Source: Ophiobolus disseminans
Lineage: Eukaryota; Ascomycota; Dothideomycetes; Pleosporales; Phaeosphaeriaceae
Reading direction: 5' to 3'
Assembly (NCBI GenBank): GCA_010093685.1
Contig: MU006229.1
Location: 961,271 to 1,025,270, forward strand
DNA length: 64,000 nt
The translations under genes and the position numbers were made by a program. Under the pieces are notes generated by a model that ran no database searches, was not told the DNA's origin, and saw only the letters and a program-made list of their open reading frames with translations. How positions within the stretch are numbered: the first letter of the stretch is position 1; each line of letters opens with the position of its first letter. Positions 24,036 through 36,292 of the stretch are shown here, piece by piece.

Positions 24036-25695
24036 CTACCCAACCCTCCTCTTCTTCATCCCCACCGTCCTATTCCCCTTAACATCCCTCCCCTCCTCAA
24101 TATTAAGCATCGCCTCCCTCTTCTTCTCCGTAACAACCTTAAGCGCATCCCTCACAACCCTTCCCTCCACACTCACGCCCTCCTCCTCAAATTCATCCAT
24201 TTTCCGCCCCACGCGCGCTTCAATAGCTAAGACAAGCTCCACATCGCGCTGCCCCACAAACGTCACCGCCGTACCGGAGCGCCCCGCGCGCGCTGTGCGG
24301 CCTACCCGGTGTATGTAATCGTCCGGGTCGCGCGGGACGTCGAAATTGAGCACGAGGCCTACGTCGTGGATGTCCAGGCCGCGCGCTGCTACGTCCGTAG
24401 CGACGAGTATGCGGGCTGCGCCTGCGCGGAAGCGGGCTAGGTTGGCGATGCGGTCTGAGTTCTTCAATCCTGAGTGCAGAGCCGTGACGCGGTGCGCGAG
24501 CATGCGGAGCATGTATTCGAGCAGCGTGGCCGTCTTGGTGCGGTTGCAGAAGATGATGATGCTGGCGTTGATGTGCGCGGGAGTCGTGAGGAGGACATGC
24601 AGGTAGCATTCTTTGTGTGTGACGGGGGTTTGGAGGAAGAGTTGGCGGAGCGTAGCGGGCGTAGCTAGGGTTTCGGTGTCGACTTCGCAGACGTAGATGG
24701 GGAGGCGGCCCGGGGCTCTGGGCTGCGTTTTCAGCGCCAACACCTCCTGTGTGACTGTTGCGGTGAATAGGAGCGTCTGTCGCTTTTCTTTGGGGGGGAG
24801 CACGGATAGGCATGTTTCTAGGTCGGGGAGCATGGAGCCTCGGCCAGGGGCGAGGAGCCGGTCGGCTTCATCGAAGACAACGAAGCGTACGCGCCGGAGG
24901 CCGCAGATGGTGTCTTCCCCGGAGGTGCGGATGTGCTCTGCTAGGCGGCCGGGCGTGGAGATGACGACATGGGGTCGTGAGGCAAGAGCTAGAGCTTGGG
25001 ATTGCTGATCTGAACCGCCGGTGATGAGAAGAGGCTTCAGCGAGAGGGGGGCGGATATAGCTTTGACTTGCTCGAAGATCTGGATGGCGAGTTCACGGGT
25101 GGGGCTGGCACGAAATTAGTATACGTATGAACATCTCAGTGAGGGCTGGATGGATTCGAGGCAGGTTGAGATCGTCGAACAGTAAAGACAAAACGATATG
25201 AATATAGACAGGCTGTACTCACGTGATGATCAGAGCGAATATTCCGCACGGGTCCTCCGCCCATTTCTGCAGTATAGGCACCGAAAATGCAACGGTTTTG
25301 CCCGTTCCAGTCCGCGAACCGCCAATACAGTCGCGGCCCTTCAGTATTTCTGGGATACAGGCCTTCTGAATACCTGTTGGGCGTTTAATCTCCATGGAGG
25401 AGAGCGATGCGACAAGCCATGGCGCAACATCAATCGTCGCGAAGCTCACTTTCTCCTTGACATCATTTGCAGCTGGTATCGACGATTTCGCAGCTGATGA
25501 TGTAGCCTGGATGCCCTCGCGACCTTTTGCTGGCTTGACTCGTGATAGTGAGGGCAAAGTTGACGGCTTGGGTGCAGGTTCGGACTCGGATTCCGATTCT
25601 GATTCTGCCGACAGCTTCCTCCTCTTTCTTGAGCCTGATTGCGCCTCCTGGATATCCTCATCGGAGCTATGCGAGCTGGAATAGTCGGTCGCCAT
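24036..25695 (-). CDS. DBP8: DEAD-box ATP-dependent RNA helicase, Dbp8 type
   Basis: Two exons, 25695-25223 and 25104-24036, give 513 residues. The intron (GTGAGT to CCAG, 118 bases) splits the codon for Thr just before the PTRELA motif, and splicing restores the family sequence exactly. The N-terminal 90 residues are acidic and Ser-rich. Helicase motifs in order: Q-motif region RPTGIQKACIPE, motif I SRTGTGKT, Ia PTRELA, Ib TPGR, II DEAD, III TAT, V ATDVAARGLD and VI HRVGRTARAGR. The spacing and the C-terminal tail fit Dbp8 (human DDX49), which works in the nucleolus on 18S rRNA maturation in the small-subunit processome. A different DEAD-box subgroup is possible but less likely. Confidence 0.9.
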
Positions 25696-25873
25696 GGTGC
25701 GGTGAACTGGTGGAGGAAGGCGTGCAGGAAATTTTGGACTAGGATTGTGCTTATCGATAAGGTCGGGCCGACCAGATTTGCCTGACAACTCCTCGCGAAC
25801 GCGTAGTCTGTATGCCATCACGCGACTTTGAGGGTATCGATCGCTAAATTTTGATGCCCTGGATATATACAGG

Positions 25874-27887
25874 TTATCTACCGTCGCGTCGGTACCTACA
25901 GCATGTCTTGCCACAAAGGCATGCCTTATCCAGACCGGCCCAATATTTGTCGCCATAATCGACAGTAATCTCAGCTCCGGCCTCTATCCCTTTACTGACG
26001 AGTAGCACACGCTGCGTGTCCAGCCAAGTGAACGTCGACGATTGCGCGTTGGCTTTGCAGCTATGATTTGCAAAGCGCGTATAGTTCCCCATCCTTCCCT
26101 GCCAGATTTGGTATTTCGCCGATGGCGTGGCTCCTTCCATGACGTCCAAATGTCGGACACCGTTTGTTATGAGACCTACTAGCTCTCCAATTGCGGCGCC
26201 ACGTTCAAACGCTGTCAACGCTACCAGGCCGTTGTTCTTTCCGTCTGCTGTGCGGTAGACTTGAATGGGTGGCGACTTACGCTTCACGCAGCCGAACAGC
26301 GACGGGAAGCAGAAGCATGAATTCGCTTTCGGGTCGTCAGACTGGTGCTCATTGCATAGTTCGCAGACGTACACGCCATTTGGTCGCGTGACGGCGTCTT
26401 GCTGTGGCATCCAGCGCGGATCGTCGCAGCCCCAGACCGAGTCGTCGACAACTGACTCCTCAATATGCTCAAATGAGAAGAAGGGATCCTGGTGGATGTA
26501 GGTTTGTCGCAGTGGTACTGGATCTGAGCCATCCTCATATACCACCCACTCGTGTGGATGACCTGGGTATTGCAGCGCCTGACTATCCCCAACGATGGTC
26601 AACAACTGCCTCCAATGCGGATGCAGCGTATCCGCCGCAACTTCCAGACGTTTCCTCAAATTTCTCAGCCGTCGCATGGCTTCCTTATCGAAACCCACAC
26701 GATACTTGCAGAAGCGGTAGATGCCCATACCAGCAAAAACCAAAGCCGCCCAGCCCGCCGCGTCCTTCACGTCTTTGTAGCCTTTCCAAATAGCCATTTT
26801 GTTGCGAAGCTCTTTCTCTGTCCAGCCAAAGTCTTGACACGCTTCCATAAACACGGCTTTCCGGTGCTTTGTTGGAGAGAGATCTGCATTTGCTGCGGAT
26901 CGGGCTTGGACTTGTTCTTCGAAGAGTTCTGTCCAGCGTGCTTGCACGATGATCTCGATTGAGCGGCAGACACGACTTGCTTGTGTCACTTTACGACAGA
27001 AGACGTTCATTTGGCTGAACGCGTCTAAGGTGGGCGTTGCGGCCACGCTTAGGACTCGGGTATCCGGTGAATCTATCGACGTCCGTTGGTGCGGGCTGGT
27101 TGTACTCGCGGGCTTTTGTAGGCTCATGCCGCCGTTGGGCGCGACCTGAAACTGCTCGAAAATCGCTTGAGGATCCAGATTGATGGATCCATGAACCTGC
27201 TCCCAGATACCGACTATGAGCTTGTCGAGAGTCGAGGGCTGAAACACGAACTTCTCCGATACAACCTTCCGACGCTTAGGGAAGGTCCTTGCGTCAACTT
27301 GCATTTGACGCTGGTGCTCGCTGAGGTCTTCTTGAGCCTGAGCTTGAGCTACTCTCAGCCCTCCTGTCCCCTTCCTGCTCGAGGTTCGTAACGTAGCCTC
27401 GCTACTGGACTCATGCTCCTCGCCCGAGTCTGGGTCATCTTGAGGCCGGCGGCCCAATACTTGAGAAGCGGTGTCGGCATCCTGCCTAGCTGTAGTAGGA
27501 CTCAGTGATGGCCGCGGCGTCTTCATACCTGCCAGGTCCACAGTCCGCTATTTGATGTCAGCAGACACTCTTTCGCCGATACAGCGTATGAACATATTTA
27601 GAATACACAAGGGCCTACGAAATTATACAAGTTCCTTCGTCGCTCACCTAAGATACTCCATATCTCGCTCATGTGGGTGGGGCACATACCGAAGCAACCC
27701 TTTCCGACCGCAGCGCTGGCGCATTAGCTAGTCCGGCATCCTCGATAAAAGCTTCAACTCGAAGTACTGGGCGGCTTAAGCTATCTATCTGTGGCCACGA
27801 AAGATTGATGTTGGCCCTTGCAAGATGCTCTTGTATTGCTCGACCGATACATTCTGACAGCCCATCGATACCTTCGAGCGCATTCAT
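25874..27887 (-). CDS. SET-domain lysine methyltransferase
   Basis: The main exon is 27547-25874. An upstream exon 27887-27690, joined by a 142-base intron (GTATGT to AATAG), supplies an ATG and 66 residues in phase, giving 623 residues. If that exon is wrong, the first in-frame ATG is at 27526. The C-terminus has a Cys-rich pre-SET-like block (VYVCELCNEH to FGCVKRK), then the SET core with TRFANHSCKANAQ (NHSC motif at about 560) and ITVDYGDKYW, and a post-SET CLCGKTC zinc loop. These parts bind S-adenosylmethionine and target lysine in histone methyltransferases. A basic segment FPKRRKVV could be a nuclear signal. The target residue cannot be assigned; an H3K9-type enzyme is one possibility. 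It is tandem with the Dbp8 gene, 178 bases upstream of its start. Confidence 0.8.
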
Positions 27888-28890
27888 ATTGCTGGTATCA
27901 GTGCGGCGGGACACCAAAGCCACATGCAGCGCTTATGACGGGCCGCACGTGTTGTTTCTTGGTGATGGAGATCCAAGCCGTGAGGAAGGTCGAGGCTGTA
28001 CAAACGCTGCCGGCGTTCTTCGATGCTGATCCAAGTCTTCGAATAGGACCGCGAAAAGGCCGAACGAACTACAACATCTCGTACCAAGGCACGCGCTGTA
28101 ATGCGAGATCAAAGTCCTCAAGTCAGCCCCAACACATAAAGGTTCTTACTCCAGGGCGTGTTCGAGCGAAAGGCTGGCCGGACGTTAACCATAACTCAAC
28201 CAGCATTACGTCATAGGAAATGAACACTTACGAGTACTTGTCGACCGGATGAGTGCACTGTATCCGTCAACGTTTGTTAAAAACACAACGGTGGGGAATC
28301 CAGTACCACGGAGCATACAATGACCTGCCAGGCGACAATTTGACCTGACCATCCACTTTGAAAGCTCCCAGCTGCCCAGGCAGGTTGGGACTGCAGGACC
28401 GATCGGCGACCCATGTTTTACGGGCACTAACCCAAAAGATTTAGCGAACGGCTGCCGATCTTCATTGCATCATTTTGTCGCAAACATCCTCAAACGGACT
28501 ATGTCTGTGTATCGGGGAAATCATCGAAGCGTGTATTTCGAATCGTATCGTTGTTCAATGGGAAGTAAGTACCATTGCTCTCAACGACGCTTGAACCTTT
28601 CTAGTGCGATATGAGGCGACCACTTGGAGAAATGTGTAATCGAAGTATCCACATTTGCCAAGCACCGCCAGGCATTGCCTACCATGTCATGCAATGGTTT
28701 GTTCGCCTTAACGTGCCTTCATGTGGATTAATGTAAGAAGATCGGGGCTCCTGGATTTGACAGTAAATCGGCGCCCACGCATAGCCACTCCACCTATCCA
28801 TCCTCGTTCCGGGTTTTGTGCACTTTATTGCGTTGTTCTTTCTTTCTACCTTTTCCCCCTTCGCATTATATCCATCTCGCGACGCACAAT
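27888..28890. other. Divergent intergenic region
   Basis: One kilobase separates the SET gene (minus) from the Bor1-like transporter (plus) and probably holds both promoters. A C/T-rich run at 28830-28875 lies just before the transporter start. Confidence 0.5.
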
Positions 28891-31000
28891 ATGGAGCACA
28901 TGAAACCCGAAGATCCGGAGCGAAACGACCTTGACAGAATGAAGACTACCGAATCGTACACATTCCGAGGCGCAAAGGGATGGCGGCAATACCGCATACT
29001 AAGACCAGGGCGGGGCATGTATCATGATGTCAAACGACGATTACCGTACTATTGGAGCGATATCCGGGATGCGCTCACATATCGAGCATTTGCGAGTACG
29101 GTACGGATGTACTTTGTCAAGTAAGTGGATTTTGAGTTGGATTTGGCCAGCGTGGAAGTCGTCGAGTGGTTTTGTATAGACAGTGCGCATGCGGTTGGGT
29201 AGTTGGATCTCCTCTGGCTGTGGGGCATGTTGAACGACTCCTGGACGTTCTGTGAGGACCTCTAGACTCCGCTCTGATGCCTACTAGTGACTTTCAACAC
29301 TGACACTCGCAGCGTCCTACCAGCTATCGCCTTCACACTTGACATGTACCGTCGCACCGGTCAGTTCTTCGGCATCAATGAAGCGCTCTTCTCATCAGCA
29401 CTGGCGGCCATGGTATTCAGTCTACTAGCCTGTCAACCACTCACCATCGTTGGAGTCACGGGACTGATCGCACTATTCAACTATACCATCTATGACATAT
29501 TAACGAAATACGACCCCTCCATCTACCCAGCGTTCACAGCATGGGTGGGTATTTGGGCCGCGATCTTCCATTGGATCGTCGCATTTGGAAACTTCAGCGA
29601 TTACATGGCATATGTTACGGACTTTTCGAGCGAGACGTTTGGGATGTATGTTGGTATCATATACTGCAGTACGTCCTTGCCTCAACCGAAATCATCCTAA
29701 CCCAACTGACATATCCTAACAGTCAAAGGCGTAGAAGAACTAGTCTACCTGTTCGAGCCCACGACCCTCGCCGGCGGTTACCTTTCCATCGTCATCGCAA
29801 TTCTCTACTTCGGCTCCGTCTATGGCCTCGAGAAGCTTGGATCAAGCACGCTCTGGAAGCCATGGGTGCGCGGGATCCTTGCCGACTACTCTTTCGCTCT
29901 CCCCACCTTCTTCTGGGTTGGCTTCTACTACTTCCCTGGGCGTCTTACGAACACGGAAATCTATCGCGTGCCTGTTGTTGGTGCTTTTCAGCCAACGCAA
30001 CCGCGGAATTGGGTCATAGACTTCTGGAACCTGGATACGAAGTGGGTGTTTGTTGCGGTGCCGTTTGGGTTTCTGATGATGCTGCTGTTCTACTATGATC
30101 ATAATGTCTCGTCGCTCACGGCACAGGCCAGGCAATTTCCACTGAAAAAGCCTGCGGGTTTTCATTGGGACTTCTTCCTGCTCGGCTGCACATGCTTCGT
30201 CGGTGGTGTTCTAGGACTCCCACTACCGAACGGACTCGTCCCGCAAGCACCTGTCCATACAGACTCCTTGACAATATACGAGACGCGCTTGGAGAGTACG
30301 GAAACGAAAGATGGAGGCGAGATAAGAAAGCCGGTTGTCGAGGCTACGGCGGTTGTGGAGCAGAGGGTTAGCCACTTTCTTATGGGTATGGCGATCTGGG
30401 GCACAATGACGGGGCCGCTTTTGACCGTCTTGCATGTTATACCTGCAGCGGTATTTGCGGGCGTCTTCTTCGTCGTGGGTGTGAGTGCTTTCTCTTCCCA
30501 AGGCCCCTCTAAAACATTCATTGACAGATGTACAGTGGGGATCCATCGAATCCAACAGCATACTCGCAAAATTCTGTTACCTGAACTCAGAGAAGCGCTT
30601 CCTCCAACGCGACAATCCACTCAACACCGTTGCCCGAAAGAAAATCTGGCTCTTTATTTGTATACAAGGCTTTGGTGTCGCATGCACAGTCGCAATCTCA
30701 CAGACCATCGCTGCCGTTGGATTTCCCGTTCTCGTCATTGCGCTCATTCCAATTCGCACGTTCTTGATGCCGAAGTGGTTTACGGAGCATGAGCTCAGTG
30801 TCCTGGATGCTTTGACGGCGACGAATCCGGCAGTCCTGGTCAGCTTTGGTGGGGCCCCAGCGGGAATGAAGAAGGAGAAGGAAGAGAAGGACATGAATGG
30901 GGCAAATAGAGGTGAGAGGTTTAATGTGGATCGCACAAGGTCGGATAGTAGTTGTGGGCGCAGTGCAACGCGTCAGCGTGCGGGAAGTTTCAGGAGGTAA
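28891..31000 (+). CDS. SLC4-type anion transporter, Bor1-like (borate/bicarbonate family)
   Basis: Four exons are inferred: 28891-29120, 29313-29668, 29723-30480 and 30536-31000, giving 602 residues. The first intron (192 bases) restores YFVNVLPAIAFTLDMYRRTG. The family signature QPLTIVGVTGLIALFNYT follows, then about ten more hydrophobic segments, for example WVFVAVPFGFLMMLLFYY and PLLTVLHVIPAAVFAGVFF. Yeast Bor1 exports borate across the plasma membrane; animal relatives carry bicarbonate. The ion is not settled by sequence. The final 80 residues are a charged, low-complexity cytosolic tail. The last intron uses a CAG lying eight bases beyond a first AG, chosen because only it keeps the WGSIESNSILAKF frame. 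Confidence 0.9.
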
Positions 31001-31007
31001 CACCTAG

Positions 31008-31195
31008 TAAAAACGTAAGTATAACGCTAGATAAACTTAAAGACATGTTATCTAGTTTAAATTCTTTAGTAATATTACAAAAAAAGAATGTTAGAGCTAG
31101 TTTGTTAGTAATGATTGGCGGATTCACGGCTGCTAAAGAAGGCAAGTGGTCATCATGTGCAATCAGCTTGCTTAATCATTACTAGTGTATCCTAC
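31008..31195. mobile_element. Possible decayed transposon fragment, AT-rich
   Basis: A sharply AT-rich patch begins eight bases after the transporter stop. One plus frame reads LDKLKDMLSSLNSLVILQKK followed later by GGFTAAKEG. That faintly recalls the C-terminal coiled region and GG(x)LT(V)EEG motif of Fot1/pogo transposases after C-to-T decay. No terminal repeats were found. The composition change is plain; the identity is speculative. Confidence 0.3.
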
Positions 31196-31375
31196 AGGGA
31201 AGCACCCAGCTATACCTTATCAACTTCACTCATACACTCGAACGACTTATCACCTCCATCACCCAACCGCTAGCCTACACTGCTGGACGTCATCAACGCA
31301 CTATCATGTTTACACTCGACATTCCGTTCCCGTTTGCAATCAACAAAACACTTTTCATCATTAGGTATCAAAAGA

Positions 31376-32638
31376 CTACTCCTCTTGGCACCGCCTATTC
31401 AATCTCATCCACTCTCCCCCAGACGCCGCTCGTCTTTCAACATCCGCGACCGCCACACGCCCAAACCGCTCCGGCAGCGCAAAATCGACTTCCAGCGTCT
31501 CGCTCTCCTCTTCAAACTCGCCGTTCACCGCCGCATCCCGAACAAAAATCTCCGTCATGCCCGTATCCAGCACCAAACGCCACACGCTATTCGCAAAATC
31601 GCCGACCCAAACCGGCTCCATATCAAACAACTGGTAAACACCAAAGTTCTCTCTCTCCTCCAGGAAAAGTCGCGCGAGCGCATGATTCATCGCGGTCTGC
31701 CAGTGCACAGACTCACGTGTAGTAATGACCTGCCACTCGCTACACAGCCCCTGAGTGAAGAGTTTGTATCTAGCTTTCAGACCCATTTGATGCGCAAACT
31801 CTAAATGATCACTAGATCGTCTCTCATCTACAAACGTCCCATCCGCATCTCCCCGCAACGCGGCCATTGCATCTACCCAGGCGTCCAGTGCGCGACTAAG
31901 GTGATGTATCGTCGGCATTGAGAAGTTTGGAACGTACCTTAAGAGATTGTAGTGCATGGCGGGTAGATCTGTGCCTTGGAAGTAGCGGTTTATACTGTCC
32001 TGGATGGAGTCTGAGGCTGATTCGGCGGCGTTGGCGAAGCCGTTGCGTATGCTTTCCCATTCCAGTGCGTCATTGACCGAAGCCACGACTGTGAGGGGAA
32101 GTAAAGCAACATTCCCGCAAGCATTTCTGCTGGAAGATATCCAGCCCCCATTACGTTCCGAGGGCAGGAGATGCGAGTCGTCGCCAAAGGTGGCGTCGTC
32201 CCAAGAAGAAGAGGAGGAGGTGGAACTCAGTGCGGATGTTGAGCTTGAGCGAATCAGGGGTTCGGGTGTTGTGCGCTGAGAAGTAGGCGGCGTGATAACC
32301 TCCCACGAGAAATCGGAGGCCAACGAGACCTGGGACTCGGATCTTGAAAGAGCGGGCGGAGCGTCGGAGTCGGGTGGAGAAGTACTCGAGCGATTCAGCG
32401 CGATGTTAGTAAAGACAAACATCTCGTCTCTGGCAGAGAAGCAGGGCTTTTTGTATGCGCGGCTTGCGGCGGAGAAAACACTTTTCGGCCTTTTGTGTAT
32501 CTGGGTTTTCGATTTTCGGTAGAGCACGCTGAGGAAAGTTGAGAAGTCGAAATCGCGCGATATCGTTGCAGAATGATTGCACGAAAGATTGCGGGCGATA
32601 AGGAAAGTTTTAAGGTTATAGGGAAATGAATTTTGCAT
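31376..32638 (-). CDS. Unknown protein, about 350-420 residues
   Basis: An open frame of 420 codons starts with ATG at 32638. A second ATG at 32422 (MFVFTNIALN) may be the true start, since the first 72 residues look less conserved in character. Residues about 85-165 are Ser/Thr-rich and probably disordered. The C-terminal 230 residues look folded and helical, with many Trp and acidic residues (NDALEWESIRNGFANAAES, DFANSVWRLVLDTGMTEIF). I recognise no domain, signal peptide or membrane segment. It converges with the SLC4 transporter. Confidence 0.6.
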   Translation of the reverse strand: MQNSFPYNLKTFLIARNLSCNHSATISRDFDFSTFLSVLYRKSKTQIHKRPKSVFSAASRAYKKPCFSARDEMFVFTNIALNRSSTSPPDSDAPPALSRSESQVSLASDFSWEVITPPTSQRTTPEPLIRSSSTSALSSTSSSSSWDDATFGDDSHLLPSERNGGWISSSRNACGNVALLPLTVVASVNDALEWESIRNGFANAAESASDSIQDSINRYFQGTDLPAMHYNLLRYVPNFSMPTIHHLSRALDAWVDAMAALRGDADGTFVDERRSSDHLEFAHQMGLKARYKLFTQGLCSEWQVITTRESVHWQTAMNHALARLFLEERENFGVYQLFDMEPVWVGDFANSVWRLVLDTGMTEIFVRDAAVNGEFEEESETLEVDFALPERFGRVAVADVERRAASGGEWMRLNRRCQEE

Positions 32639-33355
32639 AGTGAAGGTGCGTTGTGTGCGCTGTATCTACACAATGATGTCACTTGCTTTGCGCGTTTGCT
32701 GGCGGTGAATGAGCGGATTATTGGATTGTGTAGATTTTCAGCGTGGTAATAACACCGTGGCGACAGAAATAAGAGTTGTCAGGGGTATATTGGATAGGTA
32801 TTGTAATTCACCTTGGTAGAAGCAATTATGCGCAAGGAATGGGTACCTGGAGCGAGCATTGACGACGAGGAACAAACTGACAGCGCTCTTTGCCAACATG
32901 CCAACAACTATCATGAATTGGGAAGGTGTAGAGATGTAGGACGTCAAGAAATGTGTAGCAAGAATAGATGTTGTGTTGTTAGGTGTTGAGGGAAGTGGTC
33001 GACGTGTTGTGCATAACTATGCGTTTGCGGTTGGTCGAATGTGTCATGCAGACCATTATCAGTAGCGGCGTAGACCATGAAGACGGGCAACGATTCACAG
33101 AAGCAAAGTTTGCGGCACGAACAGGAGAGAGAACGAAGAGAAATATAACCATACAAAGAATCTACGCCACCGCCAGGTATTCCATGCTTTCGTGATGTAA
33201 TATGAGCCTGCATTCAATCTGTATACTCGCTGATGCAAAGGTGGACAATGATGTGTTCCACACACTCCAGTCTCCAATGAGAACAACCCGTCGGTTTTCG
33301 TTACGATGCCCGCTCTGGTCAACTTGATCGAAAGCGACCCTGGTATGTATCTTCA
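32639..33355. other. Intergenic region
   Basis: It lies between two minus-strand genes, the unknown protein and cysteine dioxygenase. No exon chain or domain was recognised. It should contain the promoter of the unknown gene. Confidence 0.45.
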
Positions 33356-34343
33356 TCATGCGGAGCCTGGTCGCACACCGTACTCGGAGAAGACAGAACA
33401 GCCGCTGAGGTGTGTTGAGATACCGTTCTTCTCATTGAAGACGTTGCAGCCATACACTGCCGCATTTGGTGGCGTATATACTGATCATTGTCAGTAACAG
33501 CCGTAGCAGGAGTATGGATGGGGCGCTCACAATGCAACGATACGGCGTAGCCATTGGGATCGGGATTGGCAATGCGATGGAGGCCAAGCTTGTCTGACAT
33601 GTACGTGACTTGGTTCACTTCGTACGTCGTGCTCGATATGGATTGAAGGGGGCGCTCTTCGGCGTTGTTGCGGCTGACAGTTGGCCATGCATAGCGTGTC
33701 TCTTTCAGACTACCCTTCAAAATCTTCATGATGCAGTGTGCATTTGCATGGCTGCAATAGTTAGTTTTTTGCCTCTAGTTCGAAGATCATGGGGAGAAGC
33801 CATTTGCGGGGCATGTATATTTGCAGGCCTGCGACTTCAAGGGCGAGGGAGAAGCGAAAGTTGTCGTTCTTACCAGTCCTCTACGTTGAAGACGCATCGG
33901 CCTAGAGACCGGCGACAGAAGTCGCTTCGTCACGTAGAGTATAGAGCCCATAGTAGTTTCCACATCCAGAATGGAACCTCAGTGCTTATGAAGTCAATGG
34001 TGTCGGACAAAGGAACTTACTCGTGAATAGGGCTGGACTTGCCGGGCGACCATACCAGAATGAGCTTGCAGTGTTAATTCATGTTCACAACAATGGCTGG
34101 TTATCTTACCAGGTTGCTCTTGCCGTTGCCTTTATCAACCAGGTTGCGTGTATACGCATGGGCCGACGATTGATGGGCGTACATTGACCATTCTGACTCA
34201 TCCGAGACGTAATTCTGCATCAATTGCTGCAATTCCTTCTCGTCGACATCATCGGAGTCGATACCAGAACAAGGTCCAAGCTTTTCGCTAAGAGCCTGAA
34301 CGAGCGACTGGAAGTTGTCCTTGTCCTTTGTGATGCCGGGCAT
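33356..34343 (-). CDS. CDO1: Cysteine dioxygenase
   Basis: Four exons are inferred: 34343-34110, 34064-34021, 33751-33531 and 33480-33356, giving 207 residues, the usual size. The enzyme oxidises L-cysteine to cysteine sulfinate with one mononuclear iron in a cupin fold. All key residues are present after splicing: iron ligands His92 and His94 in SPIHDHANAHC and His151 in LGLHRIANPD; Cys99 and Tyr168 form the thioether-cofactor pair; Ser164-His166-Tyr168 form the triad (VSLHLYTPP). The second intron (269 bases) splits the Asp codon between the two first iron ligands. The start is the ATG before PGITKDKDNFQSLV; upstream frame lacks another ATG. It is divergent from DRG1. Confidence 0.93.
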
Positions 34344-34867
34344 GATGATGCTGTCAGTGCTTGCGAATATGTCAGGGTTGATGGTTGAGTGTTGTGTGTC
34401 CGTTGGCAAGTTAAGTTGAGCTTTGTGTCAAAGACGAGAACGTTCGAGGAGAATATCTCACAGCAGGAAAGCGTGAAGAGGTTGAAGACACGTGGAATGC
34501 ATGGATGGGAAAAGTGTGTCACATTTTGAAAGTCATTGGCCGAGTTCGAGCGTGTGATGCTTCTGCTTCGCTCATCCACACGGACGGTCGTATCTCATGC
34601 ATGTGCATTATCTAACTCGCCGAAATGCACGGGTAGTCGGCGATATGAGTTGAGGTTCGGCTTCCTGCGGAAAGATCAGCTTCGTGAAGGGCGTTGCACA
34701 TGCCCTCTAGCGGCCGTTTTGCGCTTACCGCATTCGTCACGGCGAATTGTTTTGCCGACAGCATGACGTGCAGGCGGGGTTTGCCGCTCCCTTCGCATCA
34801 AATTCTGTGACACAACACAACACGGAACTTTTCCCCAAAGACTGTCGCGGACAGCAAATTAGACAAT
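34344..34867. promoter_or_regulatory. Divergent promoter region, CDO1 and DRG1
   Basis: About 520 bases separate the two start codons and should carry both promoters. No specific factor site is claimed. Confidence 0.45.
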
Positions 34868-36292
34868 ATGGCGACCACAGTAGACAAGGCAAGTAGCTGC
34901 CGCGCAAATTGCAGTTCAGGTGCTAATGCGATCGGTCTAGATCAAAGATATTGAGGCCGAAGTGAGACACATATCCCGATCGCAGGCACGCCGACCGTGA
35001 CTGACCCACCTGTCTTAGATGGCCAAAACCCAAAAGAACAAAGCCACATCTTTCCATCTTGGTACGACCGCCGACCGTGCGAGGCATGTCGATATGCTCA
35101 TACATGGCTAGGGCAATTAAAGGCGAAACTTGCAAAGCTCAAGAGGGAGCTGCTCGAGCCCAGTAGCAGCGGAGGTGGCGGTGCTGGCGTCGGTTTCGAT
35201 GTCGCTCGAACCGGTGTGGCTAGTGTCGGCTTCATAGGTTTCCCCTCTGTGGGCAAGAGTACGCTCATGAGCAAGTTGACCGGGCAGCACTCAGAGGCTG
35301 CAGCTTATGAGTTCACAACGGTACATATGCAACGGCTAAGAGTATCGCACCGCACTGACGTCGCATAGCTCACCACAGTGCCTGGCCAAGTTCAGTACAA
35401 TGGAGCCAAGATCCAGATCCTCGATCTACCTGGTATCATTCAGGGAGCCAAAGACGGCAAGGGTCGTGGACGGCAGGTCATTGCAGTTGCGAAGACGTGC
35501 CATCTAATCTTCATCATATTGGACGTGAACAAACCCCTGACCGACAAGCGCATTATTGAAACTGAACTGGAAGGGTTCGGCATCCGGATCAACAAGAGCC
35601 CACCAAACATCGTGCTCAAGAAGAAGGACAAGGGCGGCATCAATATCACCGCCACGGTCCCGCTCACGCACATTGACCACGACGAAATCAAGGCGGTGCT
35701 GCAAGAGTACCGCATGGCAAACGCCGATGTCGCCATCCGATGCGACGCAACTGTGGACGATCTTATCGATATCATTGAAGCCAAAGGTCGAAGCTATATT
35801 CCGGTTATCTACGCGCTCAACAAGATAGACGCCATCACCATCGAGGAGCTTGATTTGCTGTACCGAATTCCAAATGCTTGCCCGATCAGTTCAGAACATG
35901 GCTGGAACATCGACGAGCTCCTCGAGCAGATGTGGGAGAAGCTGAATCTCTGCCGTGTGTACACAAAGCCCAAGGGCCGAATGCCTGATTACTCCGCACC
36001 AGTCGTCTTGCGATCTACGGCTTGTACCATCGAAGACTTCGTGAGTCTTTCGCTTGCTGCCATGGCAATACTCGCTAACAAATTGGTAGTGTAATTCGAT
36101 CCACAAGACCATTGTGGAGCAGTTTAAGCACGCCATCGTCTACGGGAAATCTGTCAAGCATCAGCCTCAGCGCGTGGGTCTTTCGCATGAGCTTGCGGAT
36201 GAAGATATCGGTATGTACCTTTTCCTGGCGTGCGTCCTTTAGTGGAGCGTCGTCTACTGACATTTTAACCAGTTACCATTGTAAAACGGTAG
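34868..36292 (+). CDS. RBG1: Developmentally regulated GTP-binding protein, DRG1/Rbg1 type
   Basis: Seven exons are inferred: 34868-34888, 34941-34961, 35019-35061, 35112-35320, 35369-36040, 36090-36210 and 36273-36292, giving 368 residues, the family length. The N-terminus reads MATTVDK, IKDIEAE, MAKTQKNKATSFHLG across four exons, as in Rbg1/DRG1 orthologs. Walker A is GFPSVGKST at 71-79; G3 is DLPGI; NKID gives guanine specificity; a TGS domain ends the protein (DEDIVTIVKR). Rbg1 binds translating ribosomes with Tma46/DFRP1 and helps stalled translation. Intron 1 appears to be a GC-AG intron (AAG followed by GCAAGT). An alternative GT donor would delete the conserved Val-Asp-Lys. Confidence 0.95.
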
